This document shows, one piece after another, positions 24,695 through 36,064 of a stretch of DNA of 64,000 bases (position 1 is its first letter; every line of letters begins with the position of its first letter). Under the pieces are notes generated by a model, which saw only the letters and a list, made by a program, of their open reading frames with translations, was not told the DNA's origin and searched no databases. The stretch lies in contig CACRXP010000223.1 of assembly GCA_902702965.1 (NCBI GenBank), positions 176,200-240,199 of the forward strand. Reading direction: 5' to 3'. Source of the stretch: Spirometra erinaceieuropaei (lineage: Eukaryota > Platyhelminthes > Cestoda > Diphyllobothriidea > Diphyllobothriidae). A program made the translations under genes and the position numbers.

Positions 24695-25429
24695 TAGTCC
24701 CTGTTCACTCGACACTTTCACTTTCGTGTGCATACGCAACATTCTCCTTCCATCTTCCAATATTCATGCAGACGCTGTTTTTACCTCTAGTCGGACAGCT
24801 TCGCTACCTCAATTAGCTATTGCTTGGATTTTTTTCTACGAACGTGCATACTACTCAACACAGCTGGTAAGCGTACTGGCTACAGCAGGCAGTTGTATCA
24901 GCATACCTGTACATCTCTCCCCTGTTCTGATTTACTGTATTTCCCAGCTCTCTTTTCTGACTCCGGCCGCTCTATTTTAGTACGTCCCCAACATATACTT
25001 CATTTATGAACAAATTTTTAAGAGAAATTGGGCACAAAACTGCATCTTGTGACGCTTGCCGCAAAACAAACATCTGTCTGCGAATGCTATGACTAGGGTC
25101 TTCGCAACGGTTTGGATCTTTATTTGTGCTCGAATTCCTCTCTTTCATTTTAATATACTTTTTTTATTCACGCTGTATTCATGAAACTGTCATGGTTAGA
25201 TCTGATGGAATTCCTTCCACTGGTTCAGTTCCCTACGGCCTACACTAAGATCTGATCGAAGTTATTCGGTTAATTTAAAGGGTCGGTGTTCAGACCAGGT
25301 GTTTTACTGGCCAATGACCAGTACTGCACATGTGATGAAGGCCTTGATACAGTAGATCAACATTTTATCCACACTATTAGTACGCTGAGCGACTTTGTCC
25401 AGCGACTTTATGCTGTCAGCCAGTGGTTT

Positions 25430-26125
25430 CTGCCCCTTGAGTGTGGCTAAAGTTAAGAAGAATCTTCAGAATACTCGTGGGATGGACGGTGTCATTCAGA
25501 ATTCCGTCAGCAAATTGCTCCACCGTATTGAAGTGTCGCTGCACGATGATATCAACTAAAATATGATAGGAAATACCAGCAGCAGAAGCGAGCATTCGAA
25601 TGGCACGTTAAAAAATAATTAGGTCTTTTTTAAGTAAAGCTGAAAAATAACTGGAGAACAATAAATAATGAGTGGAAGAATACAGCCATCTATGAACGTA
25701 GATGACGAATGTAACAAATAAGTTTTTGAAGTTTTGTTAAAAGGGTTTCCATAGGAAGAGAGAAAGAGAGATTTGAGGACAAAGTAACACCTAGGTACCG
25801 GAAAGAGGATACCTCAGTGGGAAGAATATCCGAAGGTTCAGGAATGGGAGAGGGTCGCAATCGAAACACACACTGTACTGATTTCTGATTGTTGAGTAGG
25901 AGTCCATTAATCGAAGACCATGCGGAGACGTGATCTAAGCCATCCTTTAAAGACTGCAAATGAGTCAGGTTTTTGAGTGGGTGGCCTACGACCATGTCAT
26001 CAGCATACTTAACATACAGGCAGTCGTTTGGCGATCTCAAATCATCAGTATATAGGGAGAAAAGATGGGGGGATAAGATGGAACCTTGTAGAACTCCACA
26101 ATGTAAGTAGACTGCAAAGAGAAAA
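25430..26125 (-). pseudogene. CR1/jockey-like LINE reverse transcriptase, 3' part
   Basis: The minus strand carries the palm B motif (CGVLQGSILSPHLFSLYTDD, about 26.04-26.1 kb), the catalytic YADDM (about 26.0 kb), FRYLGVTL, and a C-terminal section ALLKKDLIIF then RAIRMLASAAGISYHILVDI with QRHFNTVEQFAD. The frame is open from 26040 to 25690, then broken by a TAG, a frameshift and a second stop. The 5' portion is missing, typical of 5'-truncated LINE insertions. Confidence 0.85.
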
Positions 26126-28239
26126 TTATATTAGGCTTGCCAGAAAAGCGGTTATGTCACTCTGGATCTGATCGCTTGTGTCTTGGTCATGATTGTAAGA
26201 TGGGCTTGTGAGTTGCTTTAAAAAATCTTATTTTATACTAATAAAACAAATTACACTCACATGAACTTTTGTTTGATGCATATTGCTAGTTCCGTCCCCA
26301 ACCCGGGATGAAACCCGCGAATTGCAGCGGCGAATATATTTGTAGTCTGGGTTTACAGAAACGTGGACTTATTGCACTTTTTAAAGACTAAAAACGCACA
26401 TAAAGTCATACTTTGTCGAAAGGTTGTCCGGGTTAGTCAGAATAGTACTCAAACTGTCTAGGTGTTTAGGCCGTTCTCAACAATCTCCGCGTTGTATTAC
26501 AACACCGGTCGTAGCTTCCACCCAGATATACTGTTTATCATACATCAGCCAGTTCCGTGTTACAGTTATGGTTGCGGACGTACTGTTGCCGGCACGATCG
26601 CCTGGCCAAACCCCATTTAGCGAAAGGGAAAAAACCAAAATTGGGAATTTAGCCTGCACAGGGCCCTGAATTGCTGTTCCACTCAGCGATGGCTGTCGGT
26701 GAAACCAGAGCGTGTTCTGTCAATGCCTGTGAGGGAGACGGGGAGGGCGCGTTTAAGACGCCGGCTGTCCTTGGGCAAGCCCGAGGATTTTTTGCGCCCA
26801 AATTGCGTTGCTGTAAACGAGGCGGGGGGGTTTTAGATGCTTGCCCATGTACGCATATCCGTGCCGCAGTCAGTCAGACTGTAAGTCCGGCCCGTCTGGC
26901 GGCATTCGCGGTGGGGTTGTTGGCAGTGGAACAAAGACTATAGACGACGCAAGGCGGGCAGTCAGCCACAGCCCCCTGCCAGACACAGAAAGGAAACATT
27001 GTGTCGGTAGGGGGACGAACAACACAATGATTTGTTCCAATCAGCGCGTACGAAGGCCAGTTGACGTGGGTTAATTGTGATCGGATCAACGCCTTTTTGG
27101 CACCGCAGACTGTGCAGGCTTCGGGTGGGACAGCAGATGATGGCGTGTCGATGTCTTCTAGTCGCCGGGCATCGGTGAGTTGCCACTCTGTCCGGTACGA
27201 GAGACAAAAACATGCTAGATGCAATGAGTTCTGATTAATTATGAGTTAGACTGATAAATCACAGCCCTTAAAACTCCGAGATGGGACTCACCGCAAAATG
27301 CATCAAACGCTGGAAGCGGATCAGAAGTGGTGACATCGGCGACAATAGGAGAGGAGCTTCTGGAATGAAGGGTAGCAGTGTTCCAAAGGCTAAACACTCC
27401 GAAGAATAATTAACAGGTCCGACTCTTGACCCAAAATTGTCTGACGGATTTGTGTTCATGGTATCTGAGGACAAGATGTCGGCAATCCCGTTGACCCATC
27501 TGTCGACACTTCAACCTACGCAGGAAAGTTGCAAAATGAAGACGAAAACGGTAAGTCCCGCACAACCTACAGTTACTGGTATCGCACTGGGATTGCTCAT
27601 AATTAATGGCCAGGGTATCAAGTAAACCTTATAATGATCCCTTTTAGATAATGGGTGAAGACAGAGGACGCCTGGATGAGGGCTTTTGTTATACAGAAAT
27701 CCGGGTAACCGTCTCAGGCGACAGTGGCCGCTGATAAGGGCGTGTGTCGACAGTAACCAGTCCTGCCATAGAGTGAGGGATAATGCGTCTAGGTGATCCG
27801 TTAGTTGTACAGGTCTGAGGGGTTCTAGTCTTGAGTTCTAGCCCGTGGGCACGGAATGGCGTAAGATGTGGGCATTTGTAACCGTCCTTGCATTTAAAAG
27901 TTTGTTTTGCAGTCATTCAAGACAGTTGGTCGAGCTGTAGAGTCAATGAGGCTAGGAGCGATTTGCTAAGAGCGATTCTGTCCTTAGCAAAAGGGGTTTT
28001 CGTGATGTTTATTCGGTCTGAGTTGTCCCTGGCGGCCACTTTTCCTACCGTCAGTAGCAAAGGCATGGCCTTCCTCTCCCGTATGAATAATGAAGTTGGA
28101 ATTTTGATCAGCGCGTTTTGCTGCCAGCTTACATATGTGCGGTGGTGTAGGGATGTCAGCCGTGGGTTCACGTATTGGTCGTAGTGGTCGCTCACTTGCT
28201 TGCAGGTGAGACTACGCCTAGCGTCCATTTGCTGGCACC

Positions 28240-28370
28240 CAACTCTCACATGTGGCTCCACGTAGCTGGGCTCTGCTCAGTGGCCATATCCCGGGCAACC
28301 GCCTCAACCGGCGGGCTAAACCAGGTGAGGGTGTCCGTGCGTGCACCTGCACACACGGTACTGTGGTCTC
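28240..28370 (+). repeat. Dispersed repeat Q
   Basis: CAACTCTCACATGTGGCTCC, then GTGGCCATATCCCGGGCAAC and CGCCTCAACCGGCGGGCTAA, match the reverse complement of 35410-35530 over about 115 bp. No tRNA-like boxes or coding sequence seen. Confidence 0.65.
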
Positions 28371-29717
28371 CACGTCACAGTTCTACCGAAATGTTACGAT
28401 GTCCGAGGGTTGCATCAGTCGTGGTAAAGCGTGGCCTTCGGTCTGTAGTCTAGCCTTTACCTAAACATTTGAACAGTTGTGAGATCATCTCAAAGACTCC
28501 TTTGATGTGGAGAACGATCTCGTTTATATGTTATCTGGATATGATTTTCTCGAAAAATGGGCCTCGGAATTCAGTGAACAGAAGGTAGTCTTGTAGTATG
28601 TTTCCTCAGCTTGCATGTCGACAGTATGTTTCTGCCCCTTGGGTTTGGGGTCAGTTTTAAGTTCAAGATCAGTGATTTAGGAGATAAGTGGGGCTTTCGG
28701 GAGGACATAACGTAGGCGTACTGTCTCACCACGAACTTCTTCAGTTTTCACCGCTGGCGGCTGAGTAGCCAAAGTGAAAAACCATCATAGTTTCTGCAAG
28801 TACTGCTTTCAGGCCCTTGATGCATTCGGCCAAGTGTTTCTGCAACGTCTGTGGCAGATGACCACACAGTCCAGAGATGTCACCATCGAATATAGAGAAG
28901 ACGTCGCTGACTACCCGTCGATGGCACACGATTCTTGTGCGGTTGCATCCCAGGGCAGTTAACACTGGCACTCTCACTTTTAACCCGACCGCAGGCTGTC
29001 CGCCCTAGAAGCGGAACAAAAGTCCAATTATCTGAAACGTCAGAGGGCAAATGAAGTTGGGCTCTGCGCTCTTTGGGACCTTCAATTGCTCGGTTTGCGA
29101 CTATGCTTTTTTTAATTAAACCAGTTCTCACTTGCGTTAGGTCACCTAGCGTACCCAATGTGCAACTTCACGATGAATTCCTTCTGACTCAGAAGCCGGT
29201 CTAATCGCTAAAGAAAGCAAACATCCACGGCTTAGATGAAGAACCTTCTCTTAAATGTTCTCCCTTTAAAAAGACCTTACTGGGGGCTCATCACAGATTA
29301 ATTCTTTATTCATCACTATTTTTGGAAGCATAGTCGGAGGGGAAATTAAAACAGTCTAAACCTTCATGTGCTGAAAACCTCCCTGATCTTTACTCGTTTT
29401 GTTTGCTTGATTTTAAGCCCTATTCCGTAAATAAAAATGCTGTGTATCAAAATGTTTTAACGGAAGTGATTAAAGGGAACTAGACTGCATGTGAAACCCT
29501 GCCAGGCGAGCCTCACAGCACTTGCTTTTACATCAAGAAAAATAAACAACCATATGACATGCATCTAGTGAACACTTTATTTCTTGTGATAAGTAAATCA
29601 AAATGGAACCACTTCTGAAAAAAGGCCCCGCCCAGGCGTTTCCAAATTATAATATTTTAATTTTTTATGGTTGGCATACAATGCACTTGAACTAAACGAC
29701 TGATCAATGGTTCCATT

Positions 29718-29795
29718 CATCCCTAACCCTAAACCAACCGTGAACCTAAGCCCAAGCCTGGACCAAACCCTAAACCTAATCCTAATCCTTATAAC
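29718..29795 (+). repeat. Degenerate telomere-like CCCTAA cluster
   Basis: Contains CCCTAACCCTAAACC, CCTAAGCCC, AACCCTAAACCTAATCCTAA and TCC. These units resemble the complement of TTAGGG, the animal telomere repeat, with many changes. A second, shorter cluster lies at about 30830-30860. Confidence 0.6.
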
Positions 29796-30771
29796 GAGAA
29801 TTTTGCGCCATGCATGCCAAATTTCAAGTCAGTCTCCACCTGAACAACTCAGGGTCCGCAGCCCGCATTCACTTCTACCGTAGCATAAAAATGTTCAGTT
29901 ATTACTCAAGTTTCTGGGATGCCGAATAGGCGGAACGCTTATAGTGTATTGTTACAGGCAGATGTTTGGAAAGCATCTGTACGTGCGCTATAGAGTGAAA
30001 ATAGGTCGCCTTCTCACATCACTACTCATTTAATATCAGTAAGTAAGGACGTTATTAACTGCGTGCCAAAATTCGAACCAAGTTCCCTCCAGTAAATCTC
30101 GTTACGTATTTTTATAAGTTGAGTTCTGTAAGTGTGCAAATTACCTTGTCCGTTTAGGTAGCACGACATGCCATACTTGGCATCAGAGGTACTAGCTAAT
30201 GGATTCTTCGGCCTAGACCCCTCCCACTGCTCTTTACTCATTTTCGTCCATATTTTTAAACGTCCAGCACAATACCCGTGCCTTTCCTAGATATCGTTTT
30301 ACCTGAAATAAAAGTGCACAGAAAACGCTTTGTTATATACTCAAAGTGGCTATCTGCTGCTGGGTCTATATGCGATTACCCGCATAATATTTATATAAGC
30401 CAGGGAATTAGGGTTGTTGCAAGGCCGACGGTTGTTGGAGAGCGTTGTTACTGTGTTTTAGAACACAAGGTTGCATAGGCTTTCAAATCAGCATTCCTGA
30501 AAAAAATAAAATTTCTATTTTTTTAATGTAACGTGGTTATTCCATTTTGTTTGACTTACGTTAGGCGAACTGAAAATCTGGGTTCACATGGTCCAGGTTG
30601 TTCTTATAAAACTTTCTTAATTTGACTAATATCCCCCACTGGGTGAATAGAGACAAAAATGAGGATGTTGTTTCGGGTTACTAATAACAGAGGAAATCCT
30701 CTGAAGGAGTAGATTTCTGCACAAAGTGTGCGGTTTTTCTCAAAAAAATTACTGACTGGATAAGGGAATAA

Positions 30772-30862
30772 GTACCCCCCCCCCTGTGTTACAGGTATCA
30801 GTGCGCTAAATTCCAGAAAGAGCATATTGCCCCCTAACCCTATAACTAACCCTGACCCCCTG
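30772..30862 (+). repeat. C-run and second telomere-like cluster
   Basis: A run of at least ten C (30775-30784), and about 45 bp on, CCCCCTAACCCTATAACTAA followed by CCCTGACCCCC. Confidence 0.6.
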
Positions 30863-31557
30863 TAATGCTCAAAGTCCATATTCCCGTGCCCTACTAGATG
30901 ACTTCAAAGCCCTTTCCAGTGAGAGAAATGGGCATTCTCCATAGCACAACATACAGGCCCCCCTAGTCCCTTCAAGGAAAGGAACTAGCCACTTTAGCAA
31001 ATAATATAGGGTTTGTTGCGGGTTTTCTGGTCTTTCGTAAATGCGAGTTTTAGGAAGCAGAGTAAAGCCTCCTTTTTGTAATTACACTACAGAAGAGCTG
31101 TTTCTTTATAAGACTTTACATCAAAATAGGGGATTATTTCAGTTTTAAGGATCATTTGTAATGCGAACAGATTTACGAGGCTTTCTTCTCTGCTAAGACA
31201 CTTGGAACGAATGTTTCCTAAAGCTCTTTTACCAGCACTTCTGCCAAAGGCAGCATACCCGATGTTTCAGGCACTGTTACCTCGAGATCATTGGTCTGTC
31301 CTTTCGGATTCACAAACAAACATACCGGAAATAGCAAAGTCCGTGCCACTGTCAAGCATTTCCGTCGGTGTCGTCAACCACCTTGCTGTTCCTTTTCACG
31401 AACGGTCTCCCCAGCCGGAGTTTTAGAGCTCGAGTTTCGGGCGGGAGGAAAGGAAAGTTGTTGCGCCTATGTGTGAACTTTGAGCAAAGCACCAGTATTC
31501 CATTATTTCACATACGCTTCAATTCTGACCCCGTGAGAATGTTCACTTCAACATATA

Positions 31558-31637
31558 TGGAGAAGAAGAAAAAGGAAGAAGAAGAAGAAGAAAAAGAAGA
31601 AGAAGAAGAAGAAGAAGAAGAAGAAGAAGAAGAAAGG
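31558..31637 (+). repeat. (GAA)n microsatellite
   Basis: A run of GAA/GAAA units (purine-only for about 75 bp). It produces a poly-Glu frame on plus and a poly-Phe frame on minus, neither of which is a gene. Confidence 0.95.
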
Positions 31638-32639
31638 TTGCGTCCGAGGGAACAATAATTTGGCTTTGGGGTCACTTATTCGAGTGTCAGTGCATGTTTT
31701 GGCATTAGCGTCATTAGTAATATTTTTACTATGATAAAGACACTCTGTTAGCAACGGCATCGGGTAGGTTAGGAAATGCATGATTTACCTGTTATGCTAC
31801 GGCCCAATAGTTGATGCAGAATGGGTATTCTCGGTTTTCTGCCCGAACATTATGTTAACAGAAGTTGCTTGCATTCAGAACACAAAGCCTTTCAGTTTTG
31901 ACGGGTCGAAAGGCATCTCAGTCTGCTATTTGTCAAAAGAGCTAAATTCGATATCCCTTTTGAACTGTTCAGAGCCAACCGGCATCGAGGACATTTTGGT
32001 AGAAAGAACACATCGGCCCTAAGAGAACCTGGAAAAATGCAAAGCTAAGCCGGCGTATCCGCGTGCAAAAGGTATCCTAGGAATTAGGGCTAGATTTCGC
32101 CAGCCATCCAGCAAGACGCAGACAACAAGTTCATTTTGATACATCACTGTTGCTTATAGTGTATTTATGCCACTATCGGCGCCTGCAGTTGCTTTTGTCC
32201 CTGTCCAACTCACGCTTGCATATGTATACCGGCAGGAGTTCATTCGTCCGGCATTTTGGGGCTCTTTAAAAGACCCCTCATTGTTTACAGCCATCCCCTG
32301 GCACCGGAGGACAGGCATGCTGTCGGGACATTCAAAGTCATTCGGTCCGGTTAGTCAGTCCCAAAGCTGACATGAACACACCCTCACTCAAGCCACTTGG
32401 ACGCCTGTCCCAGCGCAGTCATACGCGTCCGCGTCCGACATCTAACTTCTTTTAAGTGTATATCTTTCCTCGTTTTGTATCAAATAAAATTTACCCTCTG
32501 CTGGCGTTCGAGTTCACCTCTTGCTCGGGACCTAATTTGCGGGTCATGGTGATTACTATCTGTCCGTGACAACTGCTGTGGCATTGGTGACTTTGACGTA
32601 ATACGATCATGCAGCTGCAAGAGTGTCTGGGGCCAGCCA

Positions 32640-33060
32640 GCAAGAATGTTTTTTCTCAACCTCATCATGACAAGGGGCACACGAGGCCAGCAAAATAGCT
32701 TCTGCCAAGGCAAAAAGAGAGACTCGCGAGACCCAAGTGTTGCCGAACAGTGACACCACCTTCCAAACTCTGTCATAGTGTTTACACTGTCAACGGACGC
32801 TCAGAGCATGCATTGACCTTGTTGGACATCTGAGGACCCATTTGAATGTCCAGAAGACCAATGCGGTCCTCATCTCGCAATATCACTGCCAACATCAGTG
32901 AAGACATTCATGCAGCCTTGTTAAACATTACTGACACCGCTCCTATCACCAGTAATGTGGACTCAATTTCAAAATGTCACCATTGCAACCACACTTCCTC
33001 ATCACGCACAGACCTGGTCGGTTACACGTGGATTCAACGCAAAGAAAACGGCGAATCAAT
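32640..33060 (+). pseudogene. End of a LINE ORF with C2H2 zinc fingers
   Basis: The plus strand reads EASKIASAKAKRETRETQ, then a stop, then CLHCQRTLRACIDLVGHLRT-H (about 32771-32833). That is a canonical C2H2 finger (C-x2-C-x12-H-x3-H). A second finger, CHHCNHTSSSRTDLVGYTWI (about 32980-33040), keeps both Cys but has lost both His. Such fingers with the GLVGHLR-H signature are known to me at the C-terminus of flatworm RTE-type reverse transcriptase ORFs. Stops and frame changes make it a pseudogene. Confidence 0.75.
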
Positions 33061-33069
33061 ATCTGTAGT

Positions 33070-33410
33070 CCTGACACACGACAGTTCGACCGTCGTTGCC
33101 GACGACGGCCACCGTGAGCTCTACAGCAAGGTGAAGCAGATGCGGTGAATTGCGCGTAATTTAGTTTATGGTGAACGTAGACTTACGCAGCACGTACCGC
33201 ACTCTCCCCTCCTCCATCTGGGCCTGATGTCAAGACAAAGTCAAGAAGACCGGAGGCGGGGGGACACAGGTGGATGGTGCGGTCGAGCCCACACCCTAAA
33301 GCCTCACTCCGCACTCCCTGGTCCACACAGCAAATGGCCAGGATTTCAACTAGCAACCAAAGGGGCTGGCGCGACCGCAGCCGCACCTAGGCGTGCCGTC
33401 ACACCTGGCT
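33070..33410 (+). repeat. Dispersed repeat R, copy within LINE zinc-finger end
   Basis: It shares long blocks with 35665-36060 and 46835-47240: CGACCGTCGTTGCCGACGAC, a CACTCTCCCCTCCTC block, AAGAAGACCGGAGGCGGG, GGTCCACA and GCCAGGATTTCAACTAGCAA. It separates two zinc-finger remnants of one LINE ORF. The 186-codon open frame across it (33227-33787) is an accident of high GC content. Confidence 0.75.
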
Positions 33411-33415
33411 CGGAT

Positions 33416-33570
33416 CCCATGGAGTGGTCCATGACATTCAGACACCGTACGGGCCCAGTCGGCCAGATGCGTACCCATGAGAGCGGAATTCACTGCAATG
33501 TCATCGCGAGGGACCTGAGTCCTACACCTGAAAGCTCTTCTACCGTCGGCGCTACCAAGTGCGCCAAAAA
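33416..33570 (+). pseudogene. Third zinc-finger remnant of the same LINE ORF
   Basis: The reading MEWSMTFRHRTGPVGQMRTH ESG (33419-33487) fits a family finger in which both Cys and the first His are changed. It follows the second finger after about 350 bp of dispersed repeat, so the LINE ORF end appears interrupted by that repeat. Confidence 0.5.
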
Positions 33571-34451
33571 TAATAACATTGCCACATCGCCAGCTCACTG
33601 GCCACAGTACCATAATGCCCTAACTGCCGCAGCACATTTGTATCACTCATCGGCCTGGTCGGACATCCCCACTCCAGACCTAACATCATACTTTGTCCTA
33701 TCTGCTCTCTCACACACACGTCCCTGGACTACATATGAACCGTCTTCACATCTCGCGCCACACCTCTTTTCGGCAGCAAACGTGTGATCCGCTTCGCCGT
33801 CACTGTTATGGCCGGTGCAGCCTAACATGCCAGAACATGCACAGCTCTCCTAAACGGGAAGCACCTTCTTTGACGCACCCTGGTGCATGAAGTGGCGGTC
33901 AGTTCGTGTGTGATACGCGTAAATGGACTGTCCCAGTTCCGTCTGCCGCTGCATCAAATTCCATTATCGGCCGGTTGACAGGCTCGGACAGCTGATTGGT
34001 GCATGGAAGAGGGAAGAGTGAGCAAGGTTGGCGCTGGATAAATCAATGCCACGGCACAGGAGTGCAGTCCTCACCTTAGCAAATCTGATGAGTCTTGAAA
34101 TTGCCACAGATGATGGTAGCCCCTGTAAGAAACGATGGACGGGGTTGCTTTGCCGCTCCTACCAACCGTCAGTGTTGGACGTTTCAGTTACCAACCGCAT
34201 GGCGCAGCCACTAACGGATCGATCCCTCAGATCGTAGCGATTCAACTGAAAGCCTCACTCACAGACCTCCAATAATCAAAGGTATTTAGGCTCAAAATGC
34301 GAAGTATATAAGCGAAATTGCGTCGAAACACTGTCGTAGGATGGCGGCAGAACAGTCACGGAGGTCGTAGCTTCCAACCAGATCGTCAGGTTTAAGCTCG
34401 GAATTAATTAACAGACTACTAAAGTATTAAAAAATGCAGCCAAAAATTCTT

Positions 34452-34522
34452 TTCACTGTGGCGAAATCGAACCGCCAAACTCTGATCTCCACGTCATGCG
34501 TCCTATCAGTTGTGCCACCGGA
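34452..34522 (-). repeat. tRNA-like sequence (tRNA pseudogene or SINE head)
   Basis: On the minus strand TGGCACAACTGATAGGACG resembles an A box, and GGCGGTTCGATTTCGCC forms a T-arm with a 5-bp stem and a 7-nt loop around the B box. The anticodon stem does not fold well and the acceptor ends do not pair, so a working tRNA is unlikely. A tRNA-derived SINE head is the more likely source. Confidence 0.45.
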
Positions 34523-34613
34523 TGAACGAAATTTCGTGTTGCTCTACCTCTGCTTGGTAAGGCGAGCATAATGTAGTCCCGACTTACAAGAGGCATCCAA
34601 CAGTCCGCTATGT

Positions 34614-34614
34614 G

Positions 34615-34686
<72 letters not shown>
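34614..34686 (+). repeat. (GA)n microsatellite
   Basis: About 35 GA units with one C interruption (GCGA). It generates Leu-Ser repeat frames on the minus strand that should be ignored. Confidence 0.95.
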
Positions 34687-34690
<4 letters not shown>

Positions 34691-34830
34691 TGAGGCCGAG
34701 TTTCCGCGAAATTTCCTCGCTTTAAACAATCTGGCGCTTTTGAATTTATCACGGTGCGCTGAAAGCCGTGACTCGGAAGGCTGCCAGCCGAGTAGCAACA
34801 GAACCGGGTCTCGCTGAGTGCAGTGATGTC
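34685..34830 (+). repeat. Dispersed repeat next to (GA)n
   Basis: GAGAGTGAGGCCGAGTTTCC, then the AATCTGGCGCT block and CTCGGAAGGCTGCCAGCC, correspond to blocks in the same order at 48570-48700 (GAGTGAGGTCGAGTCTGG, AAAATCGGAGGCGCTG, GGAAGGCTGCCAACC). In this copy the adjoining sequence has expanded into (GA)n. Confidence 0.5.
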
Positions 34831-35304
34831 CACCTTGTAGCGCCAGTTCCCGAATGACTAGCATCGTTCCCTGTTCCAGGCGGTTGCTCCTCGGATTGCT
34901 TATAGAGAACGAACATTCCAGGCTGCCGGAATGTGCGGACTCACCCTAGCAGCCTGTGGGGTGGGGCGGAGGGGACTCGAAAGGGAAAGAGATATTATTG
35001 TTTCTTGTTGGACTACTTCAACCGCAGGTAGTGCGGTCCGCGAACCACGGTCTGCGTGCACATGCCGTGAACCCAGCATTTGTTTGGAGAACCTTTTATG
35101 GCTCTTTTATTCTCGTGGGGGAAATAAAGTGCTATCTCCAAATAGGGCTGCCTAGTCGTCCGAGATGGCTGCCGCTCCCCCTATGGGTCACATATAAGGT
35201 TAGTGGAAGGACGACCCGATTGGCCTGGTCTGCCCACGCGACTGCATATCAACCACGCCAAAGGACTTTTCGACCATGGGGAAAAAAAGTAGGGTAGAGA
35301 TTAC

Positions 35305-35402
35305 ATAGAGTGACGAACGGGGAGGGGGAGAAGGGGAGTGAGGGGGAGGTGAAGGGGTGAGTGGAAGGACGGGGGACAATGAGAGAGGGAGGGGAGAAGA
35401 GT
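35305..35402 (+). repeat. G-rich polypurine tract
   Basis: Nearly uninterrupted G/A for about 95 bp with many G-runs of three to five (GGGGAGGGGGAGAAGGGGAG, AGGGGGAGG, GACGGGGG). It could form G-quadruplex or triplex structures. Confidence 0.85.
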
Positions 35403-35409
35403 TACCGTG

Positions 35410-35530
35410 TGTGTCCCACGCACGGATACTCTCAGCTGGTTTAGCCTGCTGGTCGAGGCGGTTACCGGGGTGGCCGCTAGGCGGGACCCAGTCTCCAGGA
35501 GTCACATGGGACAGTTGGATACCAGTTAAT
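35410..35530 (-). repeat. Dispersed repeat Q, inverted copy
   Basis: The minus strand reads CAACTGTCCCATGTGACTCC, then GGTAACCGCCTCGACCAGCA and GGCTAAACCAGCTGAGAG, aligning with 28250-28345. It lies between the G-rich purine tract and an R copy. Confidence 0.65.
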
Positions 35531-35664
35531 GGAAGTTGGGCGTAGTCAACATCCGTAAACAAGTGAACGACCTACTACGTCCATCACGTGGACCCCTCCC
35601 GGTGAACGCCCCCTCTTCTTTTGACCCACAAATGGACACCCCCGACCCCCAATGCACACGCACA

Positions 35665-36060
35665 AACCGACAGTCCGACAGTCGTTGCCGACGCTGTTCA
35701 CTGCGTGCTCCACAGCAAGGTGAGAGCAGGTACAGTGACTTACGCGTAATTTAGTTTGCAATGAGTCTAGACTTGCGCAGCTCCTACTACACTCTCCCCT
35801 CCTCTCCCATCTGGGCCCCTGATGAGACATAGTCAATAAGACCGGAGGCAGAGGGCGCAGGTGGCCAACACGGCCAGACCCGCGCCAAGGTGCACCACCA
35901 GACCTCCTGGTCCACAACAAGCACTTGACCAGAATTTCAACCAACAAAAGAATGGACCAAAAAAGGGGGAAATGAGTCACTGGGCGACCATGCGCACGGC
36001 CCGTATACCCAGCGGGGGCGCAAACGCATCTACCGGCACCCATCACGACGCGCTGAACAA
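35665..36060 (+). repeat. Dispersed repeat R, second copy
   Basis: Same order of blocks as at 33.07 kb: GTCGTTGCCGACGCTG, TTACGCGTAATTTAGTTTGC, CACTCTCCCCTCCTCTC, TAAGACCGGAGGCAGAGG and GACCAGAATTTCAACCAAC. It then shows a section also present at 47.1 kb (GTCACTGGGCGACCATGCGC, GCAAACGCATCTACCGGCA). No coding content. Confidence 0.8.
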
Positions 36061-36064
36061 CGCA

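Larger units (their letters stand above)
26130..31550. other. No gene identified; GC-rich stretch 26.6-28.5 kb
   Basis: Many overlapping frames of 60-116 codons on both strands at 26.4-29.2 kb, none with a recognised domain. The Q repeat at 28.24 kb and the telomere-like clusters are listed separately. The GC-rich section is likely old transposon sequence. Confidence 0.35.

Noticed and set aside
31368..31781. Plus-strand Glu-rich and minus-strand Phe-rich open frames
   Set aside because: Both are made by the (GAA)n microsatellite; no flanking coding signal.
33227..33787. 186-codon plus-strand open frame as a gene
   Set aside because: It crosses dispersed repeat R and a zinc-finger remnant; counterpart copies are not open in the same frame.
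34453..34864. Two minus-strand frames with long Leu-Ser repeats
   Set aside because: They are translations of the (GA)n tract in two phases.
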